Shown here piece after piece: positions 9,160 to 18,924 of a stretch of 64,000 bases of DNA. The notes beneath the pieces were generated by a model. It did no database searches, had not been told where the DNA came from, and worked only from the letters and a program-made list of their open reading frames with translations. Location of the stretch: assembly GCA_013141385.1 (NCBI GenBank), contig JABFRB010000019.1:62001-126000 (forward strand), given 5' to 3'. Numbering within the stretch: position 1 is the first letter of the stretch; every line of letters starts with the position of its first letter. The position numbers and the translations under genes were made by a program. Origin of the DNA: Bacteroidales bacterium (GTDB lineage: Bacteria; Bacteroidota; Bacteroidia; Bacteroidales; Tenuifilaceae).

Positions 9160-10047
9160 TTAACCACATGTTGTGCGCTGTGTATTAATATTGTCAATTA
9201 CTTCTTTCCACATTTCTGAATCTTCAAAATTTATGAAATTTACTTCTTTCGTATAGTATTCTCTTATATTGAATTCATTAAGTAATTTAAGGCATATTAA
9301 AGATGAAAATAATCCCGCTTCAAAGATGGCATTCAAATTCTCGGAATTTAAGTTAATTAAATTCTTAATATTCAAAGAATCTGTGTTAGGACTAATTTTA
9401 CAAATATCATACGTAGGATACTGTTTTTGCTTTAAGTATGCAAGAACTGAAAATGCAGCGGGATGGCTTATTTGACATAAAAAACTATAAAACTGATATA
9501 AGGAACCATTTTCTTCTTCATCGACAAATTCTATGTATTTTTTTATTGATTTTGTTTCATGACATTTAGGTGAATTTTCATTTTTCAATAATCTCCTAGC
9601 ATACGTAAAATGAATTAAAGTTTCTTCAAGTTCAGAATCAAGATATACAGTATCTTTTTGTTCACAGTGTAATGATTTCTTTATAGAAGAAAAAGATTTA
9701 GAAATCGAAATTGGGACTTTAATAAAAGTATCATAAGAATCAACAGATGATTCTAGCAAACCACGTGTAGAAGAACAAAAGCCAATAAAATTATTGTTGT
9801 CATAGTTCAAAATCATTGAATCTAACCATCTAATATTTCTTATTAAGCTAAGAAATGCCGCAGAATGAACTCTATTTAAGATTTCTACCCAATATATTTT
9901 ATTAGCTTCAACTATATTATTGTGCAAAATTTTAATAAATTCTTCCTCAGATGTAAAAAGGTATTCTCTTTCGTCTGAGAGTGTAATGATATTAGAAATG
10001 AGAGGATACAAATTGCTATTTACTTCACTAAAAATTTTATTTATCAT
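9160..10047 (-). CDS. Hypothetical protein, 295 aa, unrecognised
   Basis: I do not recognise this protein. It is mostly helical and soluble, AT-rich in codon use, with no signal peptide or membrane segment. A central motif SLYQFYSFLCQISHPAAFSVL near residue 190 resembles the helical His-Pro region of some DUF5677-like (HEPN-related) proteins, but this is weak. The last codons lie inside a GCGCACAAC word whose inverse also occurs upstream of the next gene (10514-10522), so this gene and its neighbour may form one mobile cassette. It is encoded 12 bp downstream of the 139-residue secreted protein in the same direction, so the two are probably cotranscribed. Confidence 0.6.
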   Translation of the reverse strand: MINKIFSEVNSNLYPLISNIITLSDEREYLFTSEEEFIKILHNNIVEANKIYWVEILNRVHSAAFLSLIRNIRWLDSMILNYDNNNFIGFCSSTRGLLESSVDSYDTFIKVPISISKSFSSIKKSLHCEQKDTVYLDSELEETLIHFTYARRLLKNENSPKCHETKSIKKYIEFVDEEENGSLYQFYSFLCQISHPAAFSVLAYLKQKQYPTYDICKISPNTDSLNIKNLINLNSENLNAIFEAGLFSSLICLKLLNEFNIREYYTKEVNFINFEDSEMWKEVIDNINTQRTTCG

Positions 10048-10059
10048 TTTTGTAATTTC

Positions 10060-10479
10060 CTAGGAATTTTCCACAACTTTTTGTATTACAAAAACTACAA
10101 AAACACCTCTATCTGTTCTGTCTTTTTTAAACATATACACAACTTCTCCCTTGTCATTTACATATTTTGATAAGATATATTTTTTTCCTGACTTCCTTTC
10201 AGTATAGACAATGTTTCCATCTTGGAGGTCTTGTAAATAATCGAAGTTTATAAAACCTAATGCTCCGTCTACATCGGTATATAATACTTGATACGATTTA
10301 AAATAATTTTTATAAACGATAATAACAGTTTTACCCCAAGGAACAGAAGTCATTACTTTATTTGAAACAGAATCGATAAAAAGTGCTTCCATAGATGGAG
10401 CTCTAAATACTTTTTCATCATCTTGACCATAAGCTAATATACTAGTCAAAATGAAAATTAGAAATAGTAATCTTTTCAT
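10060..10479 (-). CDS. Small exported protein, possibly SH3-like
   Basis: This 139-residue protein starts with a clear signal peptide (MKRLLFLIFILTSILAYGQ). The mature part is rich in beta strands, with segments such as GALGFINFDYLQDLQDGNIVY and SGKKYILSKYVNDKGEVVYMFKK. That style resembles bacterial SH3-type domains used at the cell envelope, but no specific family is recognised. It is predicted periplasmic. It precedes the unknown 295-residue gene by 12 bp in a two-gene unit. Confidence 0.6.
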   Translation of the reverse strand: MKRLLFLIFILTSILAYGQDDEKVFRAPSMEALFIDSVSNKVMTSVPWGKTVIIVYKNYFKSYQVLYTDVDGALGFINFDYLQDLQDGNIVYTERKSGKKYILSKYVNDKGEVVYMFKKDRTDRGVFVVFVIQKVVENS

Positions 10480-10866
10480 AGTTGTAATTATGTTAGTTAT
10501 CGTTAATTACATTGCGCACAACAACCACCCCAAAGGTATGGTAATACAACTCAAAATAGATATTAAACCACACCCTTTGGTAGGGTCTATTTTCAAACTT
10601 AGTAAATTATTATTAATCATCAAAATGCAATTGGCAGGAAGTTGATTGGTGTCTTCGCTAACAGGGTAATAAATATCCTAATGCCATTTTGCTTGGTAAA
10701 CTAGGAGAGCAAAGCGAATCATCTCATGAACGAAGTGAACCGAGCTTGCGAGCTCACCGAAGGTAATAATGCAGGTGCTGACCGAAGGAAACTCAGCGGA
10801 GTTAATCTCCTTCGCTATTTTGTATTTCTGCCCAAATGGAATTTAGCGTTTGTTGTGTGTAGCCTT
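10480..10866. other. Non-coding stretch with hairpin-forming repeats
   Basis: No gene is seen. The stretch holds GCGCACAAC at 10514-10522 (inverse of GTTGTGCGC at 9170-9178). Around 10750 there is a palindromic GAGCTTGCGAGCTC, and near 10785-10818 a GAAGGA/TCCTTC hairpin enclosing AACTC/GAGTT. The GAACGAAGTGAAC-type wording recurs near 47050-47080 and resembles dispersed intergenic repeats of Bacteroidota. Confidence 0.6.
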
Positions 10867-11205
10867 TTATTCGTCTAGTTTCGAGGTAATTTCTTCTTTC
10901 AGTTTCGGAAGGTGATTGATAACAATGCTCCAAATTAAATCATCAGAAATTTTATCATAGCCATGGGCAATTCGATTTCTTGTTCCAATTATTTTTTGAA
11001 CGTTTTCAAGTTTGAACTCTTTGTCTCTTTTCATTATTCTATTAACGGCCTCTCCAATTATTTCTATATCCCTTTCAACGGCTCGTTTTGTTCTTATATC
11101 AGTATTGTATTCTTCGAATTTCTTAGGTCTATCTTCAAAGTAACTCTCTATTTCTTTTATCGATTGCAGAATGTCGTACAACCAAGTTTTAATTTCGCTA
11201 TCCAT
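10867..11205 (-). CDS. hepT: HepT-like HEPN toxin (DUF86)
   Basis: This 112-residue helical protein belongs to the HEPN/HepT (formerly DUF86) toxin family. The active motif Rx4-6H is visible as RNRIAHGY near residue 82, preceded by the family helix RDIEIIGEAVNRI. HepT proteins are ribonuclease-type toxins that are neutralised when the partner MntA nucleotidyltransferase modifies a tyrosine next to the motif. The tyrosine is present here (HGY). The start overlaps the mntA stop by 8 bp, so the antitoxin is translated first. Length is typical. The module is enclosed by a 15-bp inverted repeat. Confidence 0.88.
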   Translation of the reverse strand: MDSEIKTWLYDILQSIKEIESYFEDRPKKFEEYNTDIRTKRAVERDIEIIGEAVNRIMKRDKEFKLENVQKIIGTRNRIAHGYDKISDDLIWSIVINHLPKLKEEITSKLDE

Positions 11206-11497
11206 AAACTAGTTGCTTTGATGAATCAATGGATTGTCTTAAATATGGATTTTTGATTGCTTTTTCCTCCAATAAATCCACATTGCGTTTAAAAAGTTTC
11301 TCTAATGATTCTTTTAAATCAAAATAGTTGTCTGCATATTCGTAAAGGTCTACACCTTGAAAGTCTACAACTAAGTCAATGTCGCTATCCTTTTTGAATC
11401 TATCTGTCAATACTGAACCGAATACAAATAGCCGCCTCACCTTGTGTCTTGAACATAAGTCACGAATCTTGTCGATATTTCTTTCAATCAGGTTCAT
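11198..11497 (-). CDS. mntA: MntA-like nucleotidyltransferase antitoxin
   Basis: From ATG at 11497 the product is 99 residues. An upstream ATG at 11563 would add a poorly conserved 22-residue leader reaching across the flanking inverted repeat, so I prefer the shorter form. It is a minimal nucleotidyltransferase with the pattern GS-x10-D-x-D visible as FGSVLTDRFKKDSDIDLVVDF. MntA antitoxins transfer AMP units onto HepT to block it. It overlaps hepT by 8 bp and is the upstream gene of the pair. The motif is complete, so activity is expected. Confidence 0.87.
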   Translation of the reverse strand: MNLIERNIDKIRDLCSRHKVRRLFVFGSVLTDRFKKDSDIDLVVDFQGVDLYEYADNYFDLKESLEKLFKRNVDLLEEKAIKNPYLRQSIDSSKQLVYG

Positions 11498-11556
11498 AGG
11501 ACAAAGATAGTTAATTTGGAAGATGTTGCCAAATCGCGCTAAGGCTACACACAACT

Positions 11557-11690
11557 CTCGCAAAGTCGCTAAACCGCAAAGAAGATCTGATATATCAAGA
11601 ACTCATTTAATGTCGATTGAAACTTCAGTTTGTGCGCAAAGGAAAAAACATTTAGTTTTTTCTTCTTCGCGAACTTGGCGACTTTGCGAG
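11557..11690. repeat. 13-bp perfect inverted repeat
   Basis: CTCGCAAAGTCGC at 11557-11569 pairs exactly with GCGACTTTGCGAG at 11678-11690. The wording belongs to the same intergenic family as the AACCACAAAG repeat at 5470. The rest of the gap 11498-11883 holds no visible gene. Confidence 0.75.
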
Positions 11691-11811
11691 ATTTATTAGC
11701 GTAAGAATAGCCTGTATTTAATATCTTCTAAGTATTTGTTTGGGAATCGTTATTGGTGGTAGATTATCAATTATTCATCACAATATCTTTCTTTTCCTTT
11801 CCATCTAATAA

Positions 11812-13497
<1,686 letters not shown>

Positions 13498-13625
13498 GAC
13501 AATTACTCGATGTGCCAATGGTTCAATAGGACAATTGATCAATGTGCCAGTATGCCAATGGTTCAATGTGCCAACGGTTAATGAAAATTGACTCATTGTC
13601 GGATTGGCATATTGAACAATTGTCG
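13498..13625. repeat. Intergenic CAAT-word repeat block
   Basis: Repeated words such as GACAATT, CAATGTGCCA and CCAATGGTTCAAT occur after the ABC-F gene. They are followed by inverse forms near 13600-13625 (TTGGCATATTGAACAATTGTC). The block is a diverged relative of the one at 7359-7530. It may fold in the mRNA and end transcription. Confidence 0.65.
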
Positions 13626-13780
13626 AATTAAATATCCTTTCATTTAAAGTAAAAAGCCCTTTTTCATAGGTCTACCATTAGTATGATCAACCATCTCCTT
13701 TTGTTAAATTTCTTTAATTCTGCTGAATGTTTCATTAAACTTCTAGTTTTGTAGGTATCTAAAATGCAGATAAAAGTATT

Positions 13781-14863
13781 ATGAAAATACACTTAGTAGG
13801 AGGTTTTCTTGGTAGCGGGAAAACAACAGCCATAACTAACGCCAGTAAACTACTGGTTGATAAAAATATTTCAACATCGGTAATTACAAACGATCAGGGG
13901 AATTATTTGGTTGATAGCCGATTTGTCCAATATTCCGAAATACCTGTTGCAGAGGTCACAGGTGGTTGCTTTTGTTGCAACTACAATCAACTTGATTCAC
14001 AAATCAATAATCTACAGAAGGAGTTCAATCCAGAAGTAATTTTTGCAGAAACTGTTGGTTCATGCACAGACCTAATAGCCACGGTACTTAAGCCTTTGCT
14101 TAAATTTAGAGAGACAGATATAGAGCAGGTTACCTTTTCGAGTTTTGTTGATTCACAACTATTGCTGATGTATTTACAAGGTAAAACATTACCCTTTAGC
14201 TTAGAAACAAACTATATTTGGGAAAAACAGGTAGAGGAGGCGGAAATACTCATTGTGAATAAAGTTGATTTACTATCCACCGAAGATTTTGAAGCATTGG
14301 TTGAATTGGCAAATAAATCCTTCCCTTCAAAGCTACTTCTATTTCAAAACTCTCTTGATATTGATTCAGTAAATATCTGGGTTGAAAATATTGGCAAACA
14401 GCAAGGAATAAAAGAGCACAAATCGATAAATATTGATTATGTGAAGTATGGTGCTGGTGAAGCTAATCTTGCGTGGTTGGATGAGGAGATTGAAATATCA
14501 ACATCAGATAATTCTGCTGTTGAACTCGTTTTCGATTTCATTAAAAAACTAACCACCGAAGTTACCACCAGAAACCTTCCAATTGGGCACTTAAAATTCT
14601 TTCTGTCGATTAATGGACAATTCCACAAGTTGAGCTATACAACCATTTTAGAGAAAGAGTCTAAAATTCCTCCAATTCTTGAAAAGGCAAGTAAAGTAGA
14701 TCTGCTAGTAAATGCCCGAATACAAACCACACCAGACGAACTAAGAAACATCTTCATTGATTTACTCAATAAAATAAAATCAATACCTGGTGTAAGTATT
14801 TACGAGAAGCACCTCTCCTACTTTCAGCCAGGTTTTCCAAATCCTACGCATCGGATCCCTTAA
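13781..14863 (+). CDS. CobW/G3E family GTPase, putative metallochaperone
   Basis: The 360-residue protein starts with a P-loop GGFLGSGKTT (residues 7-16) and carries the CxCC metal-binding motif as GGCFCC (C63, C65, C66). It has ETVGSCTDL for the Walker B region and NKVD for guanine specificity. These are the hallmarks of the COG0523/CobW branch of G3E GTPases, which insert or traffic metals such as Zn or Co. The C-terminal domain (about 230-360) ends with EKHLSYFQPGFPNPTHRIP. It stands alone between repeat DNA and the decayed arsenite-permease copy, so the client enzyme is not evident. The operon at 59741-64000 encodes a corrinoid protein (HgcA), but a link is speculative. Confidence 0.82.
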   Translation: MKIHLVGGFLGSGKTTAITNASKLLVDKNISTSVITNDQGNYLVDSRFVQYSEIPVAEVTGGCFCCNYNQLDSQINNLQKEFNPEVIFAETVGSCTDLIATVLKPLLKFRETDIEQVTFSSFVDSQLLLMYLQGKTLPFSLETNYIWEKQVEEAEILIVNKVDLLSTEDFEALVELANKSFPSKLLLFQNSLDIDSVNIWVENIGKQQGIKEHKSINIDYVKYGAGEANLAWLDEEIEISTSDNSAVELVFDFIKKLTTEVTTRNLPIGHLKFFLSINGQFHKLSYTTILEKESKIPPILEKASKVDLLVNARIQTTPDELRNIFIDLLNKIKSIPGVSIYEKHLSYFQPGFPNPTHRIP

Positions 14864-14998
14864 AATAAACTGAATTTGATATAGTTTTTTAACACAGAGG
14901 TTTTAAGTTCTGGATCTAACAAAGTGATTGCTTTAATAAGATACAAACTTGCCAATATTTTGTTTGTTGATATTGAGAAGAACAGAGAACGCAGAGGT

Positions 14999-15030
14999 TT
15001 TTTGATTTTGCATAAATGCAAAATCAAAAA
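14999..15030. terminator. Copy of the ACR3 downstream hairpin
   Basis: A 14-bp perfect stem (14999-15012 with 15017-15030) and a TAAA loop are identical to the hairpin downstream of the intact arsenite permease (59669-59700). The exact identity extends over 40 bp (14992-15031 equals 59662-59701). Here it follows only the decayed gene copy. Confidence 0.75.
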
Positions 15031-15070
15031 TGTGTAATACATCAAATTCTAAGCTATCCAATACAATTTC

Positions 15071-15355
15071 TTGCTTCGAACTAACGTTAAAATATTTCTA
15101 AAAAACGCCACATTCACCAGTTCAATCATCTTCTGTGTCCAATTCTTGCCTTATACACTGACTAGAATGAAGTGGGTTAAAGCCCGGAAATAAAAGGAGT
15201 TTCGAGGTAAATGAAGACACTCCTCACAATTTGCCTAGGGATAATAGACAACGCTGTTACTTGTAGATATTTCAAACCATTCAAAAAGTATGCGTAAATC
15301 GAAAAGAAGGCATTTGAAAGATTGTGTTGAAAGCAACGAGTCCTACTCAATATTG
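15071..15355 (-). pseudogene. Decayed 3' fragment of ACR3 arsenite permease
   Basis: This stretch matches the 3' part of the intact arsenite-permease gene (59741 to about 60385) in the same orientation. Shared islands include AACGCCACATTCACCAG near 15105, GAAGTGGGTTAAAGCCC near 15170 (intact: GAAGCGGGTTAAAAACC), AGTATGCGTAAATCG near 15290 and TTGAAAGCAACGAGTCCT near 15325. About 350 bp is missing in the middle, with a smaller loss near 15260, and the frame is broken. The gap 14864-15799 contains no other gene that I can see. Together with its downstream hairpin, this copy forms the left border repeat of the 44-kb island. Confidence 0.8.
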
Positions 15356-15643
15356 AGCATTTGGAACTGAAATAATCCACAAATATGATATTCTGCGCTA
15401 TAGAGTGGATTATTTGTTTTTATGTTGAATAATAATAAATTACCGAAAAAATACTTACAAATCTGTTCTCATATAACCAAACACAGACAATATATAGACG
15501 TTTTCTATAATTCAAATTTTTATTTTTAATATTTTTTAAATAGTTGTTAATATCACATTACCAAAGAGTAAATATGATTCTAAAAAAAATATTCAACCAG
15601 CAAAAGCAGAAATAATATACAAAACAGCGATAAAAATACAAAA

Positions 15644-15675
15644 TTTGTTTGTATTATTTTTTTTTGCTATATTTG
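15644..15675 (+). promoter_or_regulatory. Putative Bacteroidota promoter of the island
   Basis: TTTG at 15644-15647 is followed after 20 bp by TATATTTG at 15668-15675, fitting the Bacteroidota sigma factor pattern TTTG-N19/20-TAnnTTTG. Transcription would start near 15683 and leave a leader of about 115 nt before the UpxY-like gene. No other match this good was seen nearby. Confidence 0.5.
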
Positions 15676-15799
15676 ATGCTAACCGATACAAAATTAATTG
15701 TATTAACGGTTTTAAATAAGCAAAGTAGTAATACTTTACATTGGGTACGTTGTGTTCGTTCATTAAGTTGACAGCAATCAACCCCAGATCATAAGGCCT

Positions 15800-16339
15800 A
15801 TGAATGAGCCATTTTGGCACATACTATATGTAAAGCCAAGAACGGAAAAAATTGTTCAAAAAAAATTAGAAGAGGTAAACTTTAATGTTTTTCTTCCATT
15901 AGTGAATCATTTGCGTGTTTATAAAACGGCAAAGAAAAAGATACTCCTTCCATTATTTACAGGATATATTTTCGTGTTTGTTAAGGCTGGGTATCGTCAT
16001 CAAATAACTGCAATTCCTGAAGTGTATCGGTTTATAAAATTCAGAGATGAATATGCCAAAATATCTGATGAAGAAATTATTAACCTCAAATTACTTGTAA
16101 ACCATATTAAAGATTACAACGAATTTCAATCAGAAGTAATATTCCAATCAGGAAGCCGTGTGGAGGTAACCGAAGGTCCTTTTCGGGGAATGAAAGGCAG
16201 AATGATTATGAGGAGCGGAAAGCGAAGGATAGTAATTGCAATAGAGGCCATTAAACAATCTATTTCAGTTGAGATTAACGCAACAGATCTTCGTAAATTA
16301 GAATGCTCCAACATGGATGAATTAGCGGGTTACGTCTAA
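15800..16339 (+). CDS. UpxY/NusG-like transcription antiterminator
   Basis: This 179-residue protein is a NusG paralogue. The N-terminal NGN domain starts MNEPFWHILYVKPRTEKIVQKKL and contains PLFTGYIFVF. A C-terminal KOW domain is visible as GSRVEVTEGPFRGMKGRM near residue 120. UpxY proteins of Bacteroidota are encoded first in long capsule or secondary-metabolite operons and bind RNA polymerase in the leader, letting it read through. Its position as first gene of a roughly 43-kb same-strand array, behind a promoter-like element, fits exactly. Length (about 170-180) is typical. Confidence 0.85.
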   Translation: MNEPFWHILYVKPRTEKIVQKKLEEVNFNVFLPLVNHLRVYKTAKKKILLPLFTGYIFVFVKAGYRHQITAIPEVYRFIKFRDEYAKISDEEIINLKLLVNHIKDYNEFQSEVIFQSGSRVEVTEGPFRGMKGRMIMRSGKRRIVIAIEAIKQSISVEINATDLRKLECSNMDELAGYV

Positions 16340-16683
16340 AAATTCTTATTTCTTCCAAAAATGCGAGTGAGATTATTTATTATCCCTGATAATGTAAGAT
16401 AACATCACACAAACTATTAAAAGATTTTTAAAGTTACGCGTAAGACTTGAATTACTATACCGTCCAACATGTTCACCCGATTTGAATCAAGCAAAAGAGT
16501 TTGGAGGTATATGAACTACTTGCAATAGGTTTATTAACAACATTAAAGAAAGAGAAGGAAAGTTTTGGAGGATGTTCTCTTATTACCTGAAACCAAACAA
16601 TTTATGAGGAATTTATTTGTATTAAATTATTAGGCTTAGTATAAATCAATCGTTCCTTTACATAACAAAAAACAATGTAAATT
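16340..16683. other. Gap after the antiterminator, no gene seen
   Basis: No open reading frame of interest was found in these 344 bases. Several in-frame fragments are broken by stops, which could be decayed coding DNA. A GGAGG word occurs near 16503 and another near 16568 without a following frame. The stretch may be a regulatory leader for the peptide genes. Confidence 0.5.
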
Positions 16684-17580
16684 TTGAAAAAAAAAGTACC
16701 CGTTTATATAATCGAAGAGCATCACGAAGCATTTATCATTTGGAATTATGCAATAGAAAATAAATTAATTTCCAGAGAAAAGAATAGATTAGTTCATATC
16801 GATGAACATTCAGATATGAATATCCCACGGTTTAATTCCTCAATTAATGATTTAAACTCGGACATCCACAAAATAAAACAATTTACTTATCAGGAGTTAG
16901 CCATTGCATCTTTTATAATGCCTGCCATCTATCTTGGAATATTTAATAATATAATTTGGATTAAACAAAATCATAAAAAAACAACAAGGAAAGGGTCTAC
17001 CTGTTTTGTTCGTTCTTATAATAAACAGGGAAAGAGATTACTATCTGGTCGTGGAAAGGATAGCGCAAAAGACAATAGTGATTCAAAAACTTTTAAGTTT
17101 TATCATAAAACAATAGAAGCGTTACCTTCAAATTATGGCAAAATTATTTTGGATATTGATTTAGACTATTTTTCTTGTTCAGGTAGTCCGAACGATAATG
17201 ATGAAATTATAATTGAAATAACCAAGGACGAATATATTAAATTTAACAATGATAAATACCATAGACTAAGATATTTGAATCTAGGAAGAATAGAGACGCT
17301 AGAAGAGAAAGGCAAATACTTTTATGTTATTAATTACTATAATGAAATTTATCCCAACCCGTTAAAAGTAGATAATGAAACTATTATAAAGAGAATAAAT
17401 TTACTAATTGATACGTTGCAATCAAAGAAATGTAATCCCGCAATAATTACGATATGTAGATCAAGATATAGTGGATTTACGCCGGTTGATCAATGGGAAT
17501 TTATAGAGAATATATTAATTGAAAAGTTGAAAGAAATTTATCCCATTACTATAAGCAATACAAGTGGGATTTTAAACTAA
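16684..17580 (+). CDS. UPF0489 family protein, candidate peptide arginase
   Basis: The product is 298 residues from a TTG start; the ATG nine bases upstream is followed at once by a stop. It begins KKKVPVYIIEEHHEAFIIW, typical of UPF0489. Candidate metal ligands are present as HIDEHSD (H38, D40, H42, D44) and DIDLDYF (D157, D159, D161), matching the Mn-binding logic of arginases. I recall that UPF0489 members in proteusin-type RiPP clusters (OspR) act as peptide arginases turning Arg to ornithine. Both precursor peptides of this cluster carry a single core Arg, so the same reaction is proposed. A paralogue at 21765-22697 has lost two of these Asp residues. Confidence 0.75.
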   Translation: MKKKVPVYIIEEHHEAFIIWNYAIENKLISREKNRLVHIDEHSDMNIPRFNSSINDLNSDIHKIKQFTYQELAIASFIMPAIYLGIFNNIIWIKQNHKKTTRKGSTCFVRSYNKQGKRLLSGRGKDSAKDNSDSKTFKFYHKTIEALPSNYGKIILDIDLDYFSCSGSPNDNDEIIIEITKDEYIKFNNDKYHRLRYLNLGRIETLEEKGKYFYVINYYNEIYPNPLKVDNETIIKRINLLIDTLQSKKCNPAIITICRSRYSGFTPVDQWEFIENILIEKLKEIYPITISNTSGILN

Positions 17581-17607
17581 TTCGTTTTTTAAAATCATTA
17601 TTTAAAA

Positions 17608-18915
17608 ATGTCCAATATCATTTTAACAAATAATTGTAACATAAAATGCCCATTCTGTTTTGCAACGGAAAATAATTATGGTATAACAAAGAATACTAAA
17701 GAAGAATTTAATATAATTGATATTTGGAAATTAACACCTTTTCTTAAAGATAAAACTCTCAAATTGTGTGGCGGAGAGCCTACACTAAATAAGAATATTA
17801 TACCAATAATTGAAGGCGCATTAATAAATGGCAATAGTGTAATTTTAATGACAAATGGATTGTGGCCTCAATCTTTCAAAGAATACATTGGTAATTTATC
17901 AGATTTTGATGCAAGCAAAATCAGCTTTTTGTTTAATATTCTTGAAGATAAATATTATACCAGAGAACAACTCGAAAATTTAAATCATGTATTTAATATT
18001 ATTAATCCTGTAAACTCAACATTTGGAATAACTATTTACAAAAAGGATTTTGAGTATGATTATCTCCTGAATTACGCAGAAAAATACTCTGTAAAAAGCA
18101 TCCGAGTTAGTATAGCTGCCCCAAATATAACCATTGGTGAGTATGAACTGGAAAATAGTTATTGGCAAATTGCAAATCAATTGAATGACTTTTTAATTGC
18201 GGCTTCCAACAGAAATATTAAAGTTTATAAAGACTGTAATTATATCCCTCCTTGTTTTTTTAGCAAAGAACAATTAATTAACATTAAATTTCAACTCAAG
18301 GGTAATTGGAGTTTTTCCTGTGTTTCTGCACCAGTCGATATTAATGCTAATGGCGAAGCTTGGCGGTGTTACGGATTATTTTCAGTTTTAAGAACAAAGA
18401 TAGGCGACTTTAGTACTGAGGAAGCATTAAAAAAATATTTTAATAGAAGAATGAGACTACTGTCCATTAACCTATATGCTTATTCTGAATGCAAAGAATG
18501 TCCTTATTGGCAAAAGAGTTGTTTGGGTGGATGTTATGCTATACGGATTAAAAAAGTATTAAAAGAACATCCCAACATGATTTTATTTCCTATTGATGAT
18601 GATAATGAAATTCTTAATTGTAAACCCAAAAGAAATGAATCATTAGTGTTACGCGAGAATAAATTAAACTATAAAGTTTATTCCGAGGGGAAAGTTATGA
18701 ATCAACCTGATGAAAACATGGTTTCTTTTCTTAAAATAATTGATGGGCAAATAACAATAAGAGAATTAATTGATAAGTGGAAAGAAAACTTTGATAATTA
18801 CGAAGAGACCAAAAATGAAGTCACAAAAATGTGTAGAAAACTTTTTGAAAAAGACATGATTGATATAGTATATGATTATAAATGTGAGATAGCACCTCTT
18901 CCAAAAAAACTTTAA
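17608..18915 (+). CDS. Radical SAM/SPASM peptide maturase with PqqD-like domain
   Basis: The protein has 435 residues. The 4Fe-4S motif C10-x3-C14-x2-C17 comes almost at the N-terminus (TNNCNIKCPFCFA), followed by KLCGGEP. A SPASM-type cysteine set lies around residues 230-310 (SCVSAP, WRCYG, CKECPYW, SCLGGCYA). The last 90 residues (VYSEGKVMNQPDENMVSFLKIIDGQITIRELIDKW) resemble PqqD, the RiPP recognition element that holds the leader peptide. This makes it the best candidate for the enzyme that grips the precursor. It follows the active-type UPF0489 gene by 27 bp and precedes the exporter ATPase by 9 bp. Confidence 0.82.
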   Translation: MSNIILTNNCNIKCPFCFATENNYGITKNTKEEFNIIDIWKLTPFLKDKTLKLCGGEPTLNKNIIPIIEGALINGNSVILMTNGLWPQSFKEYIGNLSDFDASKISFLFNILEDKYYTREQLENLNHVFNIINPVNSTFGITIYKKDFEYDYLLNYAEKYSVKSIRVSIAAPNITIGEYELENSYWQIANQLNDFLIAASNRNIKVYKDCNYIPPCFFSKEQLINIKFQLKGNWSFSCVSAPVDINANGEAWRCYGLFSVLRTKIGDFSTEEALKKYFNRRMRLLSINLYAYSECKECPYWQKSCLGGCYAIRIKKVLKEHPNMILFPIDDDNEILNCKPKRNESLVLRENKLNYKVYSEGKVMNQPDENMVSFLKIIDGQITIRELIDKWKENFDNYEETKNEVTKMCRKLFEKDMIDIVYDYKCEIAPLPKKL

Positions 18916-18924
18916 CTATTAACA

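Larger units (their letters stand above)
10852..11555. repeat. 15-bp perfect inverted repeats bracketing the HepT/MntA module
   Basis: GTTGTGTGTAGCCTT at 10852-10866 is the exact reverse complement of AAGGCTACACACAAC at 11541-11555. The left arm ends at the base before the hepT stop codon; the right arm lies about 45 bp upstream of the mntA start. The pair therefore encloses the toxin-antitoxin genes closely, as in a mobile gene cassette. Confidence 0.8.

Noticed and set aside
10852-11555. Integron attC cassette
   Set aside because: No integron integrase is in the window and the arms lack a clear core-site pair, so only an inverted-repeat-bound module is claimed.
15177-15380. 67-residue minus-strand frame as a separate gene
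   Set aside because: It is a fragment of the decayed arsenite-permease copy and lacks the family ends.
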